DNA from: Lichina pygmaea
Taxonomy: Eukaryota; Ascomycota; Lichinomycetes; Lichinales; Lichinaceae
DNA: 64,000 bases
Assembly: GCA_963422465.1 (NCBI GenBank)
Contig: OY730169.1
Span: 2,108,001 to 2,172,000 of the forward strand
Direction of reading: 5' to 3'
Shown here: positions 21,929 to 33,533 of the stretch, one piece after another
Layout: the number at the start of each line of letters is the position of its first letter
Numbering within the stretch: the stretch's first letter is position 1
Made by a program: the position numbers and the translations under genes
The notes under the pieces: generated by a model
What the model was told of the DNA's origin: nothing
Databases searched by the model: none
What the model saw: only the letters and a program-made list of their open reading frames with translations

Positions 21929-23276
21929 ATGTCGGACAAGAAGATCGTCGTCGTCTTTGGCGCCACCGGCATCCAGGGCGGATCTGTCGTCAAGGCCCTC
22001 CTCAACGACCCGGAGACGGCGGCCAAGTTCCACATCCGCGGCATCACCCGCGACCCCTCCAAACCCAACGCGAAGGCGCTCGCCGAGAAGGGTGTCGAAT
22101 GCGTCAAGGTTTGCGCCCTGGACGGCGGGGCAGGGCGACGCTCGGAGCTGTGATCAGGGGCTGACGTCAATCCGGCACCGCCAGGGGGACTTGGACTCGA
22201 AAGATTCGCTGCGCGAGGCCTTCAAGGACGCCTATGCCGCCTACGCCGTCACCAACTACTGGGAGAGCATGAGCGCCGACAAGGAGGTTCAGCAGGGCAA
22301 GAACGTCGTGGACGCGGCCAAGGTAACCATGAAAACGCCGCCTCGGGATTCAGCTGGTCGCGAGAGGAACGAGGCTGACGTCCCGCATAGGAGAGTGGTG
22401 TTCAGCATCTCGTCTTCAGCACCTTGATGAATGTGACCGAGAGTGCGTCGTGTGTTCTTCCTCTCCTCCTCTCCGGAGATCCGCTGACGTGGGCGCGCCC
22501 TAGTCACGAACGGGAAGCTGCCGCACGTCTACCACTTCGACTCGAAGGCGGAGATTGAGAAGTACATGCGGTCGACGGGGATCGGCTTCACGGCGTTCAT
22601 GCCGGGGTTCTACATGAGCAACTTCCCGACGATGATCATCGTGCCGAACCCGGAGTCGGACAACAAGGACGAGCTGCTCTTCGTCTTCCCCGTGCCCAGC
22701 CACAGCAGCAAAATGCCGCTCTTCGACGCCGACGCCGACACGGGCAAGTACGTCAAGGCCATCCTCAAGAAGCCCGAGCAGACGCTCGGCAAGCGCGTCC
22801 TCGCCGCCACGGACTACTACACGCCCGACCAGATGCTCGACACCTTCCGTCAGGTCAAGCCCAAGGCCGGCAAGCTCATCCGCTTCGCTCAGATCTCGCC
22901 CGACCAGTACAAGCAGGGCGCCATGAGCAAGGGCATGCCCGAGTTCGCGGCCGAGGAGCTGCTCGAGAACTTTCAGCTGCTCGACGCCGAAGGCTACTAT
23001 GGAGGAGCAGATCTCGGCGAGAGTCTTGCAGTGAGTCGAATTCTTCTTCATCCCTTTGCAGTCTTTGTTTCTTTCTCTGCACCTCTATATCTACTCCCTC
23101 CCATTTTTCCCAACTGAGCCCCCTCCCCCTCTTTTTTTTTTCTTTTTCTTTCTTTCCGTCCCAAGGAATTCAATTCGCATGCTAATCAACAATCCCACAC
23201 ACAGCTCCTCGACGAGAAACCTACAACGTGGAAGGAATACGTCGAGCGTTGTCCGCAGTGGGCCCACCTCGACTGA
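21929..23276 (+). CDS. NmrA-like family NAD(P)-binding protein
   Basis: Exons 21929-22108, 22185-22322, 22391-22442, 22504-23030 and 23205-23276 join to 322 residues. The amino end KKIVVVFGATGIQGGSVVKA is a Rossmann nucleotide-binding start with a GxxGxxG motif. Later features are NYWESMSADKEVQQGKNVVDAAK, split by introns into separate codons, then HLVFSTLMNVTE and MPGFYMSNF. This is the atypical SDR group that includes HSCARG and NmrA, which sense NADP(H) or bind transcription factors. No catalytic Tyr-x3-Lys was located in the expected place, as is usual in this group. Regulation or redox sensing is inference. The last exon ends CPQWAHLD. The gene is followed by C and G homopolymers. Confidence 0.88.
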
Positions 23277-24245
23277 GAGGCCAAGCAACATCTTCCCCCC
23301 CCCCCCCCCCCCCCCTTTATGCTCGATTGGAATCGGGTGTTTTCCCCTTTTTTCCGGAAGGACGCCACGAGACGACAATTGACACGCAATGAAGAAGTGA
23401 AAATGGATGGAATGAAGATTGTGTGGGGGGGGGGGGGGGAATGAAAGAATGGAAAGAATGAAAGGGAGCAGGAAAATATAGGCAAATCGAGACTAGGAAA
23501 TACAGAGAAGATGGAAAGAACGAAAAATGGAAACAAACTTAAGAGAGGTCGATTGTGATTTTGGAATGAGGACTTCCGTACTTCCCTAATTCCCTAATCT
23601 ATGCTGCCATCCTTCGCGCTTTGTACAGAGCCATAGTACAATTACGATACGTACCGTACTGTACGTACTAGCCCAGCTCTCCCCACCCTTCTTCCCCCCT
23701 TCCCCACTTCTCTCACAAAAACATAGACACGAGCACACAAAACACGCAAAAGTCAGCACATCCACCAACTAACCACAAAAGTCTCCCTCTCCTCGACCAA
23801 GGAAGAAAAAAAAAAAAGGAGTCCCGGCCGAGGAAGAGAGAGACACGAGACGAGGTTTAGATGACGAACACAGCAGATGATGTAGACGGAGAGATGCTTG
23901 CGCGTCATACGGAGGATTTTGAAAAAGTTGTTGCGTCTTCGAGTTTTTTTCACTCATGCAGACAAGAAAGTCGGAGTTAAAAAGGAAGGCTTGGTAATCT
24001 TTCGCGCTGGCCTGCTGTTACATCCCTTTTTTTTTTGATTTTCTGGGGCCCGGGGGGAAAGGGAGGGGAGAGGGATAGGCTATCGGCGAGCAAGGAAAGA
24101 GGTTGGGACTTACCGTAAGACCAAACGGACGCACGTCCTTTGAACATGTTTCAGGCTCATAGAGAAGTGGGCTCGCGTCAACTGTGGAACTTGGAGCCGC
24201 AAATCTCAGTCCATTGATTCCCGGAGATGACTGTATCTAGAGAAT
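23277..24245. other. Intergenic with C and G homopolymers
   Basis: Convergent 3' flanks of the NmrA-like and P0 genes. It has a 21-base C run at 23295-23315 and a 15-base G run at 23425-23439, then A-rich and T-rich tracts. Short open frames are low complexity. No gene is supported. Confidence 0.5.
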
Positions 24246-25446
24246 CTAATCGAACAACCCCCCGAAGCCTGCGAAGAGTCAGCAAAACCTCGCCGTTGAT
24301 CCACAAACAGAAGAACTCACCCTCGTCCTCGCTCTCCTCCTTCTCTTCTTCCTTCTCTTCCGCCTTGGCGTCCTCCTTCTTGCCCTCCGAAGCTACCGGG
24401 GCCGCGGCAGCAAACTTCTCGGGGTTGGCAATCCGCTCCTTGAGCTCCTCCACCTCGGGCCACGTGTAGTCCGTCTCGATGGCCACGGCGAGAACCTTCT
24501 TGTACCCGTTCACGAGCGAGTGGACGACCGATGGCAGCGTCGGGTAGTTCACCGCCAACGAAATCGACGCGATCGTCCTGACGGCCGAGCCAAGAGCAGC
24601 CAGGAGCTGAGTTTCTCCAATGTCCAACACGCTCGGCGGGAAGATCTGGCCATCGTCGTAGATCTGCGAGACGCCCATGCCGTACGTGAATGGAGAGATG
24701 TTCAGCATGTTCAGGAGAGTCGCCTCGGAAGCTCCGACCTTGGCTCCCGACTCGATGAGCTTCAGTTCCGTCGTGATTTCGATGGTGCCACGAGCGATCT
24801 TGGTCGGAACACCAAGAGCCTGGAAGAAGGACGTCTTGCCAGGCTCCATGCCCGTGTTCCCGGCGGGAACAAAGACCTGAAGACGTTTTAGCTAGCGCGC
24901 CAAGAGTCGAAGGGGCTTCATTCCATGCAGGCATAGACTGACATCGAGAGGGGCAACAGCACCAGCCCGAGCTGGAGCGGCCACTTTGTTGATCAGGATC
25001 TTGTCCCGGATGTCCTTCAGCTCGCCGTTGGTGAAGACGAAGCCCACGTTGCCTGTCCAGATTCAGAAACCGTTGATATATGTGTGGGAGAGGGTATACC
25101 TTTTACGTGTGGCAGTAGCCGTTCCCACTGGGGGAAATCAGCAATGAAGCCTTTGATAGCGCGGCGGACCTGAGACAACGGTGAGCAACAGTCCACAATG
25201 CTTGCTCTCGAGCTCGACTGCTTCGCAAGCGGGGCGAGGGGCACGTTGCCTCCAATTGGCGCGAGTGCATACCATAGTATTCTTTCCCATCAACACTACG
25301 CCCTGACCTCGCAGACTCCCTCGAATCTCGTGCATCTGCTGGGAGCTGACATTGTCGACCGTGACGATGAAGATCGACTTGAACTCCTTCAGCAGCCTTT
25401 CGAGCTTGTCGAAATAGGCTGCCTTGTTCTCCGACTTGCCCCCCAT
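24246..25446 (-). CDS. RPP0: 60S acidic ribosomal protein P0
   Basis: Cytoplasmic large-subunit stalk protein. It binds 28S rRNA and anchors the P1/P2 dimers that recruit elongation factors. Exons 25446-25273, 25169-25100, 25052-24943, 24876-24321 and 24268-24246 join to 310 residues, the usual length. The start [19 protein letters not shown] and the block [18 protein letters not shown] are classic P0 sequence. The end is a Lys/Glu/Asp-rich hinge followed by DEG/FGGLFD, the conserved stalk tail, which sits alone on a 23-base last exon. Missing that exon would remove the functional tail. It diverges from TRM82. Confidence 0.97.
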
Positions 25447-25940
25447 GACTTCTTGGATGTGAAGTTAGGATGTTTAAGGGCAGGTGGTTCGCGTTGAGGT
25501 TGATGGGTATGTCTGCCTCAAGTCGAAATGGTTGGTGGTTTTGTGGGGTTCGGAATTTCTGACTGTCATAGGGCACGGTGGCGGATTAATGTCCTGCCGG
25601 AGCCGGCAGACGCCCACACACTGGTACCCTCGTACACTGACGTACGTACTTCCGTGCAGGCTCTTCGACACCTACGTTGCGTACGAGTATTCCCTCTGTG
25701 GCGTGGTAACCAGACGTGCCAGACAACCAAGCAGCACCTGCTTTGCATTGACTCTACCTACTTTCGAATACTTCATCTCCATATTGAGAAGAACTAGACC
25801 AACCAAACTAGGTGTTGTAGACATCAATGGAACACCGTAGATGATGAGTTTGGGCCAAAGCCATTTGGCGCTTATACTCGCCTGTATCGTTCATCCTTTC
25901 CAACACGTCCCTACACCAACCTGTCCCATAGCCATCAACA
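25447..25940. promoter_or_regulatory. Divergent promoter region, P0 / Trm82
   Basis: The 494 bp between two outward-facing start codons must hold both promoters. It contains a GTACGTACTTCCGTGCAGG motif near 25638-25660. No classical ribosomal-protein box was recognised. Confidence 0.45.
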
Positions 25941-27675
25941 ATGCGGCATCCGTTTCAGCGCATTCTCGCCCCTGCTACACGGCAAAACAAGTTCCTCCTA
26001 GCTGCAGCCGGTCCGAATCTCTACGCCTACAGACTGACAGACGGTTCGCTAGCGTCATCTTGGACCAATCGATCCACCCGTCAGCCAGATGGAGCACCCA
26101 GCAAGAGACGAAAGCTTTCACCAAGTGCACTTGACGGACGGTCGTCTGACGAGAGGACGAAAGATCAGTCCAATGCTCCCTCATTCGTCAGGCTGGCAAC
26201 GAGCCGGAGTGGAGATCACGTGGCATCCATCACCGGAGAGGACAAGTGCGTGCGAGTGTTCAGCTTGAACCACGATGGCCAACTCGGGTTGCTCAACGAG
26301 AGGTCAGCTCTTTCGCAAGGACTTCCATCGGCCTTCACTAAGTCTGTTTAGATACATGCCCAAACGCCCTTGCGCAATCGCAATTACTCCTGACGACGCA
26401 CATATCATCTGTGGGGACAAGTTTGGCGATGTCTATGCCCTGCCCCTTGTTCCGAAATCTGGGTCCCTGGCACTGGACCAACCCATGACACCGCAACCTG
26501 AAGCACCTGACCCATCTTCTATTGTCGAGGCGCAAGAGCCATTGGTCGCCGCAACCACAGTGCACTTGATGCGTAACAAGCGTGCGCGTGAGCAGCAGCT
26601 GCAGTCCGCTAGCAAGATGCCCAAACAGAAGGATTCCGAGTCTCCTGGACAGCTACTTCTCGGACATGTCTCTATGCTTACTGATATTCTTCTCGCATCC
26701 CTCGAGCACGTGTCGGAGACAGGCTCGAAGACCCATCACTACATCATAACATGTGATCGCGATGAGCACATTCGAGTCTCCCGAGGCTTGCCACAGACAC
26801 ATGTCATTGAGAGCTACTGCTTAGGCCACAAGGAGTTTGTCACCAAGCTGCTCGTTCCGGAGCTATATCCTGAGATTCTTATTTCCGGTGGTGGCGAAAA
26901 GGTTCTCTATCTCTGGCACTGGGCGACAGGGGCTTTTCTCAAGACAGCTGATATCTCAGAGGTTCTTATGGACTTTGTCAAGTCTAACCCAGGCCTCGAG
27001 GAGCGAAATGTCACTGCCATATCTCCCAACAGAGATGGGCCAGCTGAACAAGCTCGTCCAGAGAACGAAGAGGAGGACGCTTCCAATAAAGGAGGCAACT
27101 CCTACACGTCTGACAACAGCTCTGATCATGTGTCTGCCGCCAGTGAAGATGGGTCCGGGCGTCCTGTATGCGGGATCTGGGATCTGACCGCCTCGTCTTC
27201 AAGTGAAGGGCAGACAGTGAAGAGCTGTAGGATAATCGTTGCGCTTGAAGGGTGAGTGCCTCGATTATGCTTGCGCTATCATGCTGATACCTGTCTTAGA
27301 GTCCCAGCGCTGTTCGACCTTTGTTTGGCTTCGGATGGCAGCCTGAAGCATGAAAATACTCTGAAGTTGGCAGGAAACGTCCTGGATGCCACCACCTTCA
27401 AAGATGAGACGAGCCTGATCGTCTCCATTGACAACGTCCATCAACCATTCTCAACGACTGCTGTCCGGGTACCAGAAGTGGAGCACGAACCGTTACTGCA
27501 ATGTTTCACCCTCGAAACGACGGGCTCGAATATGGAGTGGAGGGAGATGCATGACTTCAAGCACGTTGACCGTGTGAGCATGCATGGTAGCTTTGAAGTC
27601 ACCCAAGCGAAGTCTAGCCGTCTAGGAGATGCACTCTACGCGCTCGAGAATATCAGGAAACGAGAAATGGAATAG
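25941..27675 (+). CDS. TRM82: tRNA (guanine-N7) methyltransferase non-catalytic subunit Trm82
   Basis: WD-repeat partner of Trm8; the complex makes m7G46 in tRNA. Exons 25941-26302, 26352-27251 and 27300-27675 join to 545 residues. Typical sequence includes the start MRHPFQRILA, the strand DHVASITGEDKCVRVFSL, then RYMPKRPCAIAITPDDAHII after the first intron, and the block ITCDRDEHIRVSRGLPQTHV. LGHKEFVTKLL and LISGGGEKVLYLW follow. Acidic, Ser-rich stretches interrupt the propeller, as in other filamentous fungi. Both splice junctions fall inside WD blades and restore the motif. HEM12 follows in tandem 282 bp downstream. Confidence 0.92.
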
Positions 27676-27957
27676 AATTTGAATCGAGCAGAGATCGTTC
27701 TGGAGGAAAGGGCGCAATGTTCCACCCTGACCTGTCTAGAAAGTACTCTCGTCAAGCAAACCGTAGCGCAAGAGTACCTGTAAAACTGGAGATTACAACT
27801 TTCCGTTTTAGAGCCTCACTTCCCCCAAGAGCAGGCTTCAGATTGAACCGCGATCTTGGACCCTTCGGGTAGCATCTTGAATCGATTTCAGTCTGGTCAG
27901 AAGCCTCTGAAAAATCCATTACTACAACTGGCCGCCATCCATTCCATACCACCCAGG

Positions 27958-29368
27958 ATGAGTAGCGACTTCCGCCCCCTGGAAAATGACCTGCTGCTTC
28001 GAGCAGCCAGAGGTATTTCAACTCGGCCACTCTTGGAGACGACTTGGTCTTGACGGCCAGGGTAGGGGAGAGGGTAGAGCGAGCTCCAGCATGGGTCATG
28101 CGCCAAGGTGCGTCACAACCCCGTCCCCCTCTTATCGAAGTCCCGCCAACTGACGCAAGTCACAGCTGGACGCTATCTCCCGGAGTACCATGAGGTCAAG
28201 CAGAACCGGGATTTCTTCGAGTGCTGCCGCACGCCGGAGATCGCGTGCGCGCTGACGTTGCAGCCCGTCGCTCGATATGCCGGGTCCATCGACGCCGCCA
28301 TCATCTTCTCGGACATCCTCGTCATCCCGCAGGCGATGGGGATGACGGTGGAGATGGTCGACAAGAAAGGACCGCATTTCCCGCGCCCGCTGGTCTCGCC
28401 GGACGACGGCCAGTACGAGGAGGTCCTGCGCCGGGACGTCGACGCCAAGAGGGAGCTCGACTACGTCTACCGCGCCATCACCCTCACGCGGCAGAGGCTC
28501 GAGGGCAGAGTGCCGCTGATCGGCTTCTGCGGCGCGCCCTGGACGCTACTGAGCTACATGGTCGAAGGCGGCGGCAGCAAGCTGTTCGTCCAGGTAAAGA
28601 CGTGGATCTACCGATACCCGGAGCAGAGCAAGACGTTGCTGCAGAAGATCGCCGACATCTGCGTCGACTATCTGGCCTTGCAGGTCGAGGCAGGCGCTCA
28701 GGTGGGCCTTCCCGCGCGACCCCCTCCGAGCCACCCAGCAGAGGCCCCCTCCAGCGCACCGATGCTCACACCGGGGTTCGGGACAACAGTTGGTGCAAGT
28801 CTTCGACTCGTGGGCGGCCGAGTTGTCTCCCGTCTCGTTTCGGGAATTCTCGCTGCCGTATCTACGCCACATCTCCGAGCATCTGCCTCGACGGCTGCAG
28901 GAGATGGGACGGCCGCGCGTGCCGATGACGGTCTTCGCCAAGGGGGCGTGGTACGCGCTGGACGCGCTCTGCGACGCAGGGTACGATGTCGTCGGGCTCG
29001 ACTGGCTGCAGGACCCAGCCGAGGCCGTGCGCATCGCCCGCGGCCGCGTCGTGCTCCAGGGAAACGCAGACCCCGGGGTGCTCTACGGCGGGAAAGAAGC
29101 CATCTCCAGAGCGGTGAGGGACATGGTCAGCGGCTTTGGCGGCGGCAAGCAGGGCTGGATCGCGAACCTGGGTCACGGTAGGGCGAACACATCTCTCACA
29201 TCACCCATGCCACCTCTGGGAAATCAACCCTTCCAGAAAAAAGTTGCTGATGCCAATAACAATATGTCAGGTGTCACCCCTGGCGTCGACCCCGATGATC
29301 TAGCCTTCTTCTTCACTGAAATCAAGCGTCTCACTGGCAGCAGCGGAAGCGGCGGCAACAGCAGATAG
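27958..29368 (+). CDS. HEM12: Uroporphyrinogen decarboxylase
   Basis: Cytosolic haem-pathway enzyme converting uroporphyrinogen III to coproporphyrinogen III by four decarboxylations. Exons 27958-28012, 28066-28107, 28166-28701, 28790-29177 and 29271-29368 join to 372 residues. The two short first exons rebuild [20 protein letters not shown]; the [10 protein letters not shown] signature spans residues 31-40. The catalytic Asp in [14 protein letters not shown] is Asp82 (equivalent to Asp86 of the human enzyme). [20 protein letters not shown] and the late HGVTPGVDP motif are intact. The end is a Gly/Ser tail. The 42-base second exon is easy to miss. Confidence 0.95.
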
Positions 29369-29717
29369 GAAAAGTTGTTGCGGGAAACTACAAGCAATGT
29401 CTATCCACGTCCGTTGCGCATTCGTGTCTTTTTTTTTTTTGTTTCAAACTACGTTACGTTGACCTGGGAAGGTCAACGAACTGGAACCATAGCAGACACC
29501 ATTTTTTTTTTTAAAAAAAAAATGGACCAGTGATCTCTGATAGAATGACCTTCGTGTCGACAGCCCCTTCAACGGAGAGAAACAGTCATGGGATTAGTCG
29601 AGGATAATATGCTGCGCCTTAGATATGTCCTCGTCGACGCTTGAGCATAGCGCCGAGGCTTAAATTTCTCTCAAAAGCAAGATGGATTGAAACTGAGACG
29701 CGTCTGCTCCAAGACAA
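29369..29717. other. Intergenic, convergent 3' flanks
   Basis: Short interval between convergent genes. It has a T run near 29431-29440 and an A/T palindromic tract TTTTTTTTTTAAAAAAAAAA at about 29502-29521. Nothing else is seen. Confidence 0.5.
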
Positions 29718-30467
29718 CTAACGCGGCCTGAACAACAGTCTGCCGCTGTTGCCCCTAAACAAGGGCCGCGGGGCCATCCGATCTCGAGCGTCTTGGTTTT
29801 TGTTGATGCCGCTACCAATTCCATAAGCTTTGAACAAGCCCCGCGAGATCTGGTTCAAAGAGTCGCCCCAAGGATCTTTGTCCCCCCTTGCCCTCTCCCG
29901 CTCTTGATCGGTAGGCCCGTCCGGGTCGACGGCGCGTACGATGCCCCTGCCGGTCCAGATACGCTGTTCGTGGTCTATTTCGTCCGGGGTCTTTGGTGGT
30001 TTGGCGATTCGGTGAATCGGAATTGGGAGGCTCGCTCCGTTCGTAGTGACGATTATCTTGGCGTACTTGAAGCAATTCTCTTCGACCGCCTTCCACTCCT
30101 GTGCTGTGGCATCGTCGGACAATTCTTGCGCTTCCGAGGGAGACAAAGAGTCCTGTTCACACGTTGGCCCATCTTTCCCACGGACAGTATTCCCGACTCG
30201 CCTGCAACTCGAGAACGGTTTGGCAGACGGAGGCTATGCGCGTTCTCGGCTTACCGGAAACCAATCTGCCTGTAGGCAGGAGAGATACGCTCCATTGACA
30301 CCTGTGATGAGAAACTGAAGGGATATTTCCCCTCCGATCAAATCTCTCAATGCCGCTCTGTGAACGAGGTTCTGTCGAGGCCTTGGCTTACGCAGCGGGA
30401 TGCTCTCGCACAGAGCTCCGCTGACATAGATCAGCACGCTGAGTATGAAGATCAGAGAACAATGCAT
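29718..30467 (-). CDS. Unrecognised protein with predicted signal peptide
   Basis: I do not recognise this family. Exon 30467-30255 (71 codons) begins with a good ATG and a signal-peptide-like stretch, MHCSLIFILSVLIYVSGALC. It ends at a strong GTAAGC donor in phase 0. The best matching acceptor is AACAG before 30152, giving a second exon 30152-29718 and 215 residues in total. After the signal come a basic patch (PLRKPRPRQNLVHRAALRD) and a charged carboxyl half with VTTNGASLPIPIHRIAKPP and an RPR end. Few cysteines are present, so it does not look like a typical small effector. Other acceptors would change the join. Whether it is expressed is unknown. Confidence 0.5.
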
Positions 30468-32087
30468 GATCCAGGCTTGGCGAGTGGTTGAGGACTGATG
30501 TAATCGCTATAGCCCGTGAGAGCGTAGACTATATCCAGTACGACCACGGTTGATTCCTGGATTCTCTCTGCTAGCGGGATCTGTCTGTTGGCTGTGGCCG
30601 ACGCTGCATGGATCAATGGCAGGTCGAGCTTGCGTTAAGAACCACAAGAAGGCGGAATGTCATCGCCTTCTTGTTCATCCGAGGGATCGCGGATGTCGAT
30701 AAGAGGGCGTGGAGGGAACTCGTCTCGAGCTCCAACCTCCGTATAGCTCACATTGAGCCATTGTCCGACAGTGCATGTACTCCGTACGGAGGTACTGTAC
30801 GAGGTATATTTCTTCCGAATAAGAGAGTCATAGTAGCTCTCTTGTATCCGTCACACATACGTACGGAAGTGTCACCAGAGCAACAGCCACTGGCAACCAT
30901 AAGGAGTGGAAATACGACCAGCGTAGGGAAGTAGCTCCCTGGCGCTGAACTCCGTGACCTGAGCGCTGCGCGCCGCAGAAGTTTCTAAGCAAGTGGACCC
31001 GTCGATACGAAGTTCTTGAGCAGCGAACAGTACCCGCACATCTGGTGTCGTATCCAAAAGCATGCCAAGTTTCTGTGTACGGAAGTACTTCCGTACAAAG
31101 ATACCCATGTACGTACGAACGTACGTACTTGAGTGCAGCCTGGTACACATGGAGGTAGACTTCAAGCCACGGAAAAGGTTCTGAGACTGTCGATGGTGAA
31201 GCCAGTCGGTCCAAACTGAGCTGGTTAATCGCGCGCCGAAGGCCGTGTTGTTTACGTACTGTAGCGGCTGACGATGCCTACGAGGAATCATCATCAAGAG
31301 TATTTGCGCGACGTTGATGTAGAGAGCTGACTCAGCTGTAGTACTCTGGGGCGACCGCCACGTGCGTGCGTACCAGGTACTTTCCATCTCTGGAGATACA
31401 TGCCAAGATGAAACGTATTGAATACATATCATGTGCCATTTTCCACCATCGACGACCAGCTTCTGTAAGCTTCCAGCCCTTTCCAATAACGGTGGCGTGG
31501 GGGTACGTAGGTACTTTGGCAGGGATGGAATAGTACCTTAGTCATCAACATGGCGGCTTATCACGCCGGCTGTGATTTTTAGGCGGAAGGAGGAGCAGAA
31601 GGCTGAAATTTCGTTGCCAAATTCATCGACTGCTCTTTAATCCTTCCCACCTCACTTGGTCACATCTTCCGTCTTGTCGACTTTTCTCTGCACCGACACT
31701 CACTCTTCTCGGCATCTGTGACAGCTGTCGTAGTATCACGCAAAGAGTTCATCACCCTGTCAACGCAGCACTCAGCTTCCAACCTGCTGATCGAATAGAT
31801 CTCTCTTGGTGTTTGACAGCGGTTGGTACAACATCTTTGTTGATTCCTCGAGGACCGCTGATCCCTCTACAGTTATTGAAAGCTTGGCTGATGTTATTGA
31901 TCGTTCAGCTTGCAGTACACTCAGTCCAGCCTATCGTGTAGTGAGCTCTAGCTGCCTAGGAACCCCTTTCACCCACGTCCACGTACAGAGGCACTCAACT
32001 CTAGACAATCCGGCTGCGTCTCTCGGCGCTCGTGTTCCAGTTGTCGCGGCAGCCGTCTGATCGGCCTATCATCACCTGTTGATGAGG
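30468..32087. other. Intergenic, palindrome-rich, 5' of DnaJ gene
   Basis: No gene is recognised in 1.6 kb. GTAC palindromes are dense at 30776-30870 and 31076-31130, including a perfect 22-bp palindrome. A GAAATTTC pair at 31605-31612, about 475 bp before the DnaJ start, could be part of a heat-shock element but is weak alone. Confidence 0.45.
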
Positions 32088-33533
32088 ATGGTTAAAGATA
32101 GTCGTCTTTACGATACCCTAGGGGTTAGTTTTGACTGAAGGCGTGCGGAAACTTGACGCTCGTGACGCTGATGTCAGCGCAGGTTTCCCCGGACGCCAGC
32201 GATGCGGATCTCAGGTCGGCGTACAAAAAGGGCGCCCTAAAACATCACCCTGGTATACTGACCCCCTTCGACCGTGGGCTCTTCAACTGCTAACCTGGTA
32301 ACCCGTACAGACAAGAATGCCCACAACCCAGCCGCAGCGGAGAAATTCAAGGAAATTTCACACGCCTACGAGATCCTCTCCGACCAGCACAAACGACAAT
32401 TGTACGACCAGTATGGCGAGGAAGGCCTCGACCAGGGTGGAATGGGTGGCGGCATGTCCGCCGAGGACCTCTTCTCGCAGTTCTTCGGCGGCGGTGGCTT
32501 CGGCGGATTCTTCGGCGGAGGAATGCGCGATACCGGCCCGAAGAAAGCCAGGACCATCCAACACGTCCACAACGTGTCGTTGGAAGACATGTACCGGGGG
32601 AAGACGTCCAAACTGGCGCTGCAGAAGTCGATCATCTGTTCCAAGTGCGACGGCCGCGGCGGCAAGGAGGGCGCCGTCAAGCGCTGTCCCGGCTGCGACG
32701 GTCAGGGCATGAAGACGATGATGCGGCAGATGGGCCCGATGATACAACGCTTCCAGACCGTATGTCCGGAATGTCAGGGCGAAGGCGAGATCATCCGAGA
32801 TAAGGATCGTTGCAAGCAATGCATCGGCAAGAAAACCGTGGTCGACCGGAAGATCCTGCACGTGCATGTCGATCGGGGTGTCCGGAGCGGGACCAAGATT
32901 CCCTTCGCCGGCGAGGGCGACCAGATGCCGGGCATGCTCCCGGGGGATGTCGTGTTCGAGATCCAGCAGAAGCCGCATCAGCGATTCGAGCGCAAAGGGG
33001 ACGATCTGGTCTACCACGCCAAGGTCGATCTCGTCACTGCCCTTGCCGGCGGCGAGCTTCACATCGAGCATCTCGACGAGCGGTGGTTGCGCATCCCGCT
33101 GACCTACGGACATATCATCAAGACGGGTGCGTATTGACCTCCCCTTCCCTCGAAGATCGGCTCCGGGCCTCGTTCTGACCGATGCATCATCATCGTCGAC
33201 CGAACAGGTGAAGTCAGTATGATCCCCAATCAAGGCATGCCTTCGTACCGCCATCACGACTACGGCAATCTCTACATCGAGTTCGAGGTGGTCATGCCGA
33301 CCATGAACGAATTCGTCGAAGACGGCCGGCTCGACAAGGTGCCGCAACTCCTGGACATCCTGCCTCGTCCACGTCACTTGAACACCCCGCCGGCCGACGC
33401 GATCAAGGAGGACTTTGAGCTGCGCGTGCTCGACCCGACACAGCAGACGAGGGCTCAAGGTTCGTTGATGGGTGGCATGGACGAGGACGACGCTCATCAG
33501 GGGGCCGAGAGGGTGCAGTGTGCTTCGCAATGA
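32088..33533 (+). CDS. YDJ1: Type I DnaJ (Hsp40) co-chaperone, Ydj1-like, farnesylation signal
   Basis: Stimulates Hsp70 ATPase and delivers clients; acts in the cytosol and on ER/mitochondrial surfaces. Exons 32088-32123, 32183-32252, 32311-33126 and 33208-33533 join to 415 residues. The J domain (1 to about 65) keeps His-Pro-Asp at residues 34-36, with an intron lying between Pro35 and Asp36. A Gly/Phe-rich linker ([12 protein letters not shown]) follows. The zinc domain has [27 protein letters not shown] and CKQCIGKK; the fourth has lost its usual final glycine. The last four residues are CASQ, a CaaX farnesylation signal identical to that of yeast Ydj1. Length is typical. Confidence 0.95.

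Noticed and set aside
28591-28602. CAGGTAAAG as an intron donor in HEM12
   Set aside because: The frame reads through into conserved uroporphyrinogen decarboxylase sequence ([12 protein letters not shown]), so it is coding.
31605-31612. GAAATTTC as a heat-shock element upstream of the DnaJ gene
   Set aside because: Only one inverted pair of GAA units and 475 bp from the start codon. Too weak to annotate alone.
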